DNA of 6,302 nt. Source: Candidatus Didemnitutus sp. GTDB taxonomy: Bacteria; Verrucomicrobiota; Verrucomicrobiia; Opitutales; Opitutaceae. The DNA lies in NCBI GenBank assembly GCA_030682505.1, contig JAUXOH010000336.1:1-6302 (forward strand). Reading direction: 5' to 3'. The translations under genes and the position numbers were made by a program. Positions 4,188 through 6,302 of the stretch are shown piece after piece (the first letter of the stretch is position 1; each line of letters opens with the position of its first letter). Below the pieces are notes generated by a model. It was given only the letters and a program-made list of their open reading frames with translations, did not search any database and was not told the DNA's origin.

Positions 4188-6302
4188 GTGAAACGTGTCG
4201 TCGCAGCCATGACGATGGGCGCACTCCTAATCAGCCTAGGAGGTATCCCACAGGCCGACGCCCAAACCACCTTCGTTTGGACCGGTTTCCACGAGAACAA
4301 TAATTTTTCGGCGGCGAACAATTGGAAGGACAACGCCGTGCCGACGCCGCTGGATGGCACCGTCCTGCTCAGTTTTCCGTCCACCCAGAACCGGTTCGTC
4401 TACCTCAACTCCTCGATCCATGTGCTCGGTCTGGTGGCGTCCGGACACCGACACATCGACAGCAATGAGTCGTCTCTCACGCTGGGCGCGGGCGGCGTCA
4501 CTTTTTCCCCCCAAGGTCAGGCCACCCACCTCGTCTTCGAACCAAACGCCTTTGTGGTGCTCGGCGCCAATCAGAACTGGACCGCCTCGAACGGGGCCAT
4601 CGAGGTGCGCTCCTTTCTCAGCGGCGTGGGCGTGCTCACCAAACTCGGCAACGGGGAACTCATCCTGCGGCATGGCAACAGCAACTCCGGCGGCATCAAC
4701 CTGAACGCCGGCAAGCTCGTCCTCGGCGCCAATGATGGGATCCAGTCGACCGCGCTTGGTTCGGGCGTTCTGACCATTGGTGCCCCGGCGGGCGGAACGA
4801 CACCCCCGCCAACCCTCGTCACGAGACAGAGACTCTATGGCGGAAGTTATGATGAAAGCTCTGTTCTCATCGCCAACAACATCGTCCTGAACGGTGCGCT
4901 ATCGACGATCAATCAGACGAAACTCACTCTCTCCGGCAGCATCACGCTCAACACCAACACGACGATCACCACGCGCGGCCATCCCCTGTCACTCGAGGGC
5001 GCGATCAGCGAGGCCACGTCCGGCAAAAAGATTACTATGGACGGCAAGGGCGTCGTCGTGCTCGCCGGCGCCAACACCTACACCGGTGGCACCACGGTCA
5101 ATCAGGGCAGACTTATTTTCGGCACCGCCGCCGCGGTGCCGGCTACGGGCGACCTCACCGTCGCCGCCAACGGCTATCTCGGCTTCGCTTTCACCACCGG
5201 TTACGGCACCTTGATCAACAACGGCGGCACCTCGCAGTTCGACAAGACCAACACCGCCGGCTCGTTCGGCTTCGACAGCGAGCTCGATTCCCTCCCGCAG
5301 ACCTTTGCGGAGGCGATTGACCTGACCGGCTTCAATGCCAGCGCCCGGCTTGGTTCCGCCTCCCACGCCGTGATCTCCGGCAACATCACGCCGCAAGGGA
5401 GCGACTATCGCTTTGGCGGCGGTGGCGGCTACCTCACGGTTTCAAGCCAGTTGACCGGAGCGCGCAATGTCGTCCTCGATTCCCCCTCCCACTCCCCGCT
5501 CACGGTCCGCCTCACCAACACCGCCATCACGAACAATTTCACCGGCAACGTCACGGCGACGCACTCGGGCATCATCTTCGGCTCCAATGTCAAACTTCCC
5601 TCCGGGGCCAACCAGCTCACGCCGCTTCTCGGCGGTTACATCGGCACGGCGCACTCGAGCCACTTCGAATCGCCGACCGCCCTCAACAACTACCTGCCTC
5701 TCTTCAGCGCCACCACCACCGGCGTCATCGGGTTTGACCTGGCGATCGGCGAGTCCACCACGCGGGTCGTTGATCTCACCGGCGCCGCTTACACGAGCCT
5801 GCTCAACGCCTACCTCGGCACCAGTTCCAAGGCATCCTCCGGAGCGGGCATCCGCTTCACCGGCACGATCTCACCCAATTCCAACAGCGTCCACCGCTTC
5901 GCCGCCTTCAAGGGCGGTGTGCTCGAGGTGGCTGGCACGCTGCCGGGCAACTCCCTCGTCATCGGTCATCCCGACGCACTCAGCCTTTTCGCCGATCGCA
6001 CCCGCGGCCAGTATTCCACCGTGATCGTCTCCGGCAACAACGGGAGCGGTTTGGCCGGGGGGACCACGTTCTACGGTGGCCACCTCGTGCTCGGGCAGTC
6101 CAACGGCACCATCGGCACCGAGGCGACCAACGCCCTCGGTTCCGGCACCCTCACCGTCGCGCCCGTCACCTTCGAGGTCGAGAGCGGCCACGAGGATTCG
6201 ACCCCCACCCCCTTCCTGTCGGCGGCGGCCCCCAACCTGATCTTCAACAACGCCATCGTCCTCAACACCGACCTCGACCTCGGCGGCAATAACAACGTCA
6301 CC
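4188..6302 (+). CDS. Large exported protein with autotransporter-associated beta-strand repeats, 3' end off window
   Basis: The frame is open from GTG 4188 to the right edge, giving 705 residues with no stop. A signal peptide is visible: basic VKR, a hydrophobic core at about 8-20, and cleavage after QADA (residue 25). Three beta-strand repeats (PATR, TIGR02601 type) can be read at about 145-197, 286-333 and 608-658. The second is textbook: LAGANTYTGGTTVNQG (292-307). The first and third share the ending ALGSG-x-LT (189-196 and 649-656). The rest is Gly/Asn/Thr/Ser-rich with short alternating hydrophobic strands, as in a beta-solenoid. Such proteins are exported and often end in a beta-barrel autotransporter domain or a PEP-CTERM anchor; which applies here lies outside the window. 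The ligand and role are unknown. An ATG at 4209 would shorten the signal peptide and lose its basic end. There is no Shine-Dalgarno sequence. Confidence 0.88.
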   Translation, partial: MKRVVAAMTMGALLISLGGIPQADAQTTFVWTGFHENNNFSAANNWKDNAVPTPLDGTVLLSFPSTQNRFVYLNSSIHVLGLVASGHRHIDSNESSLTLGAGGVTFSPQGQATHLVFEPNAFVVLGANQNWTASNGAIEVRSFLSGVGVLTKLGNGELILRHGNSNSGGINLNAGKLVLGANDGIQSTALGSGVLTIGAPAGGTTPPPTLVTRQRLYGGSYDESSVLIANNIVLNGALSTINQTKLTLSGSITLNTNTTITTRGHPLSLEGAISEATSGKKITMDGKGVVVLAGANTYTGGTTVNQGRLIFGTAAAVPATGDLTVAANGYLGFAFTTGYGTLINNGGTSQFDKTNTAGSFGFDSELDSLPQTFAEAIDLTGFNASARLGSASHAVISGNITPQGSDYRFGGGGGYLTVSSQLTGARNVVLDSPSHSPLTVRLTNTAITNNFTGNVTATHSGIIFGSNVKLPSGANQLTPLLGGYIGTAHSSHFESPTALNNYLPLFSATTTGVIGFDLAIGESTTRVVDLTGAAYTSLLNAYLGTSSKASSGAGIRFTGTISPNSNSVHRFAAFKGGVLEVAGTLPGNSLVIGHPDALSLFADRTRGQYSTVIVSGNNGSGLAGGTTFYGGHLVLGQSNGTIGTEATNALGSGTLTVAPVTFEVESGHEDSTPTPFLSAAAPNLIFNNAIVLNTDLDLGGNNNVT

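Noticed and set aside
3802..4224. 140-codon minus-strand ORF with repeated Phe/Ser/Gln segments
   Set aside because: Its repeats are the antisense reading of the CCKAEKK repeat. The plus-strand frame has a proper signal peptide and terminator.
5467..6024. 185-codon plus-strand ORF rich in Ser/Pro/Arg
   Set aside because: It is an out-of-frame reading of the large beta-strand-repeat gene, with the composition typical of a shifted GC-rich frame.

Overview
The window is GC-rich chromosomal DNA, probably from a Verrucomicrobiota bacterium of the Opitutaceae type. This is inferred from three things: a large secreted protein with autotransporter-associated beta-strand repeats, a zinc-ribbon-like FmdB relative that has lost its cysteines, and the near absence of Shine-Dalgarno sequences. 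No taxonomic marker gene is present, so the assignment is tentative.

Layout. (1) 1-433: the C-terminal half of a plus-strand GluQRS-like enzyme (glutamyl-Q tRNA(Asp) synthetase), followed at 493-750 by a small FmdB-like protein. (2) 747-1115, minus strand: a MazG/DCTPP1-type nucleotide pyrophosphohydrolase. Its stop codon overlaps that of the FmdB-like gene. (3) 1116-1470: a gene-poor divergent spacer. (4) 1471-1866: a small Hsp20/alpha-crystallin protein, followed by a hairpin and a strong intrinsic terminator. (5) 1965-2291: a spacer with an AT-rich palindrome and a possible 69-residue ORF. The stop of that ORF abuts the stop of rlmJ. (6) 2292-3672, minus strand: a two-gene unit in which a YhcH/YjgK/YiaL-family cupin is followed 7 bases later by rlmJ (23S rRNA m6A methyltransferase). 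(7) 3673-3886: a divergent regulatory spacer with a perfect dyad. (8) 3887-4078: a tiny exported protein that is very rich in Cys and Lys and has an internal repeat, closed by a 12-bp-stem hairpin. (9) 4188 to the right edge: the first 705 residues of a large exported beta-strand-repeat protein.

Most genes are housekeeping or stress functions: tRNA modification, rRNA modification, nucleotide pool cleaning and chaperoning. The accessory part is the right third, which encodes two exported proteins. The Cys/Lys-rich peptide is the best candidate for something undescribed, with metal or thiol binding as the simplest guess. No mobile element, CRISPR array, tRNA or rRNA was seen.
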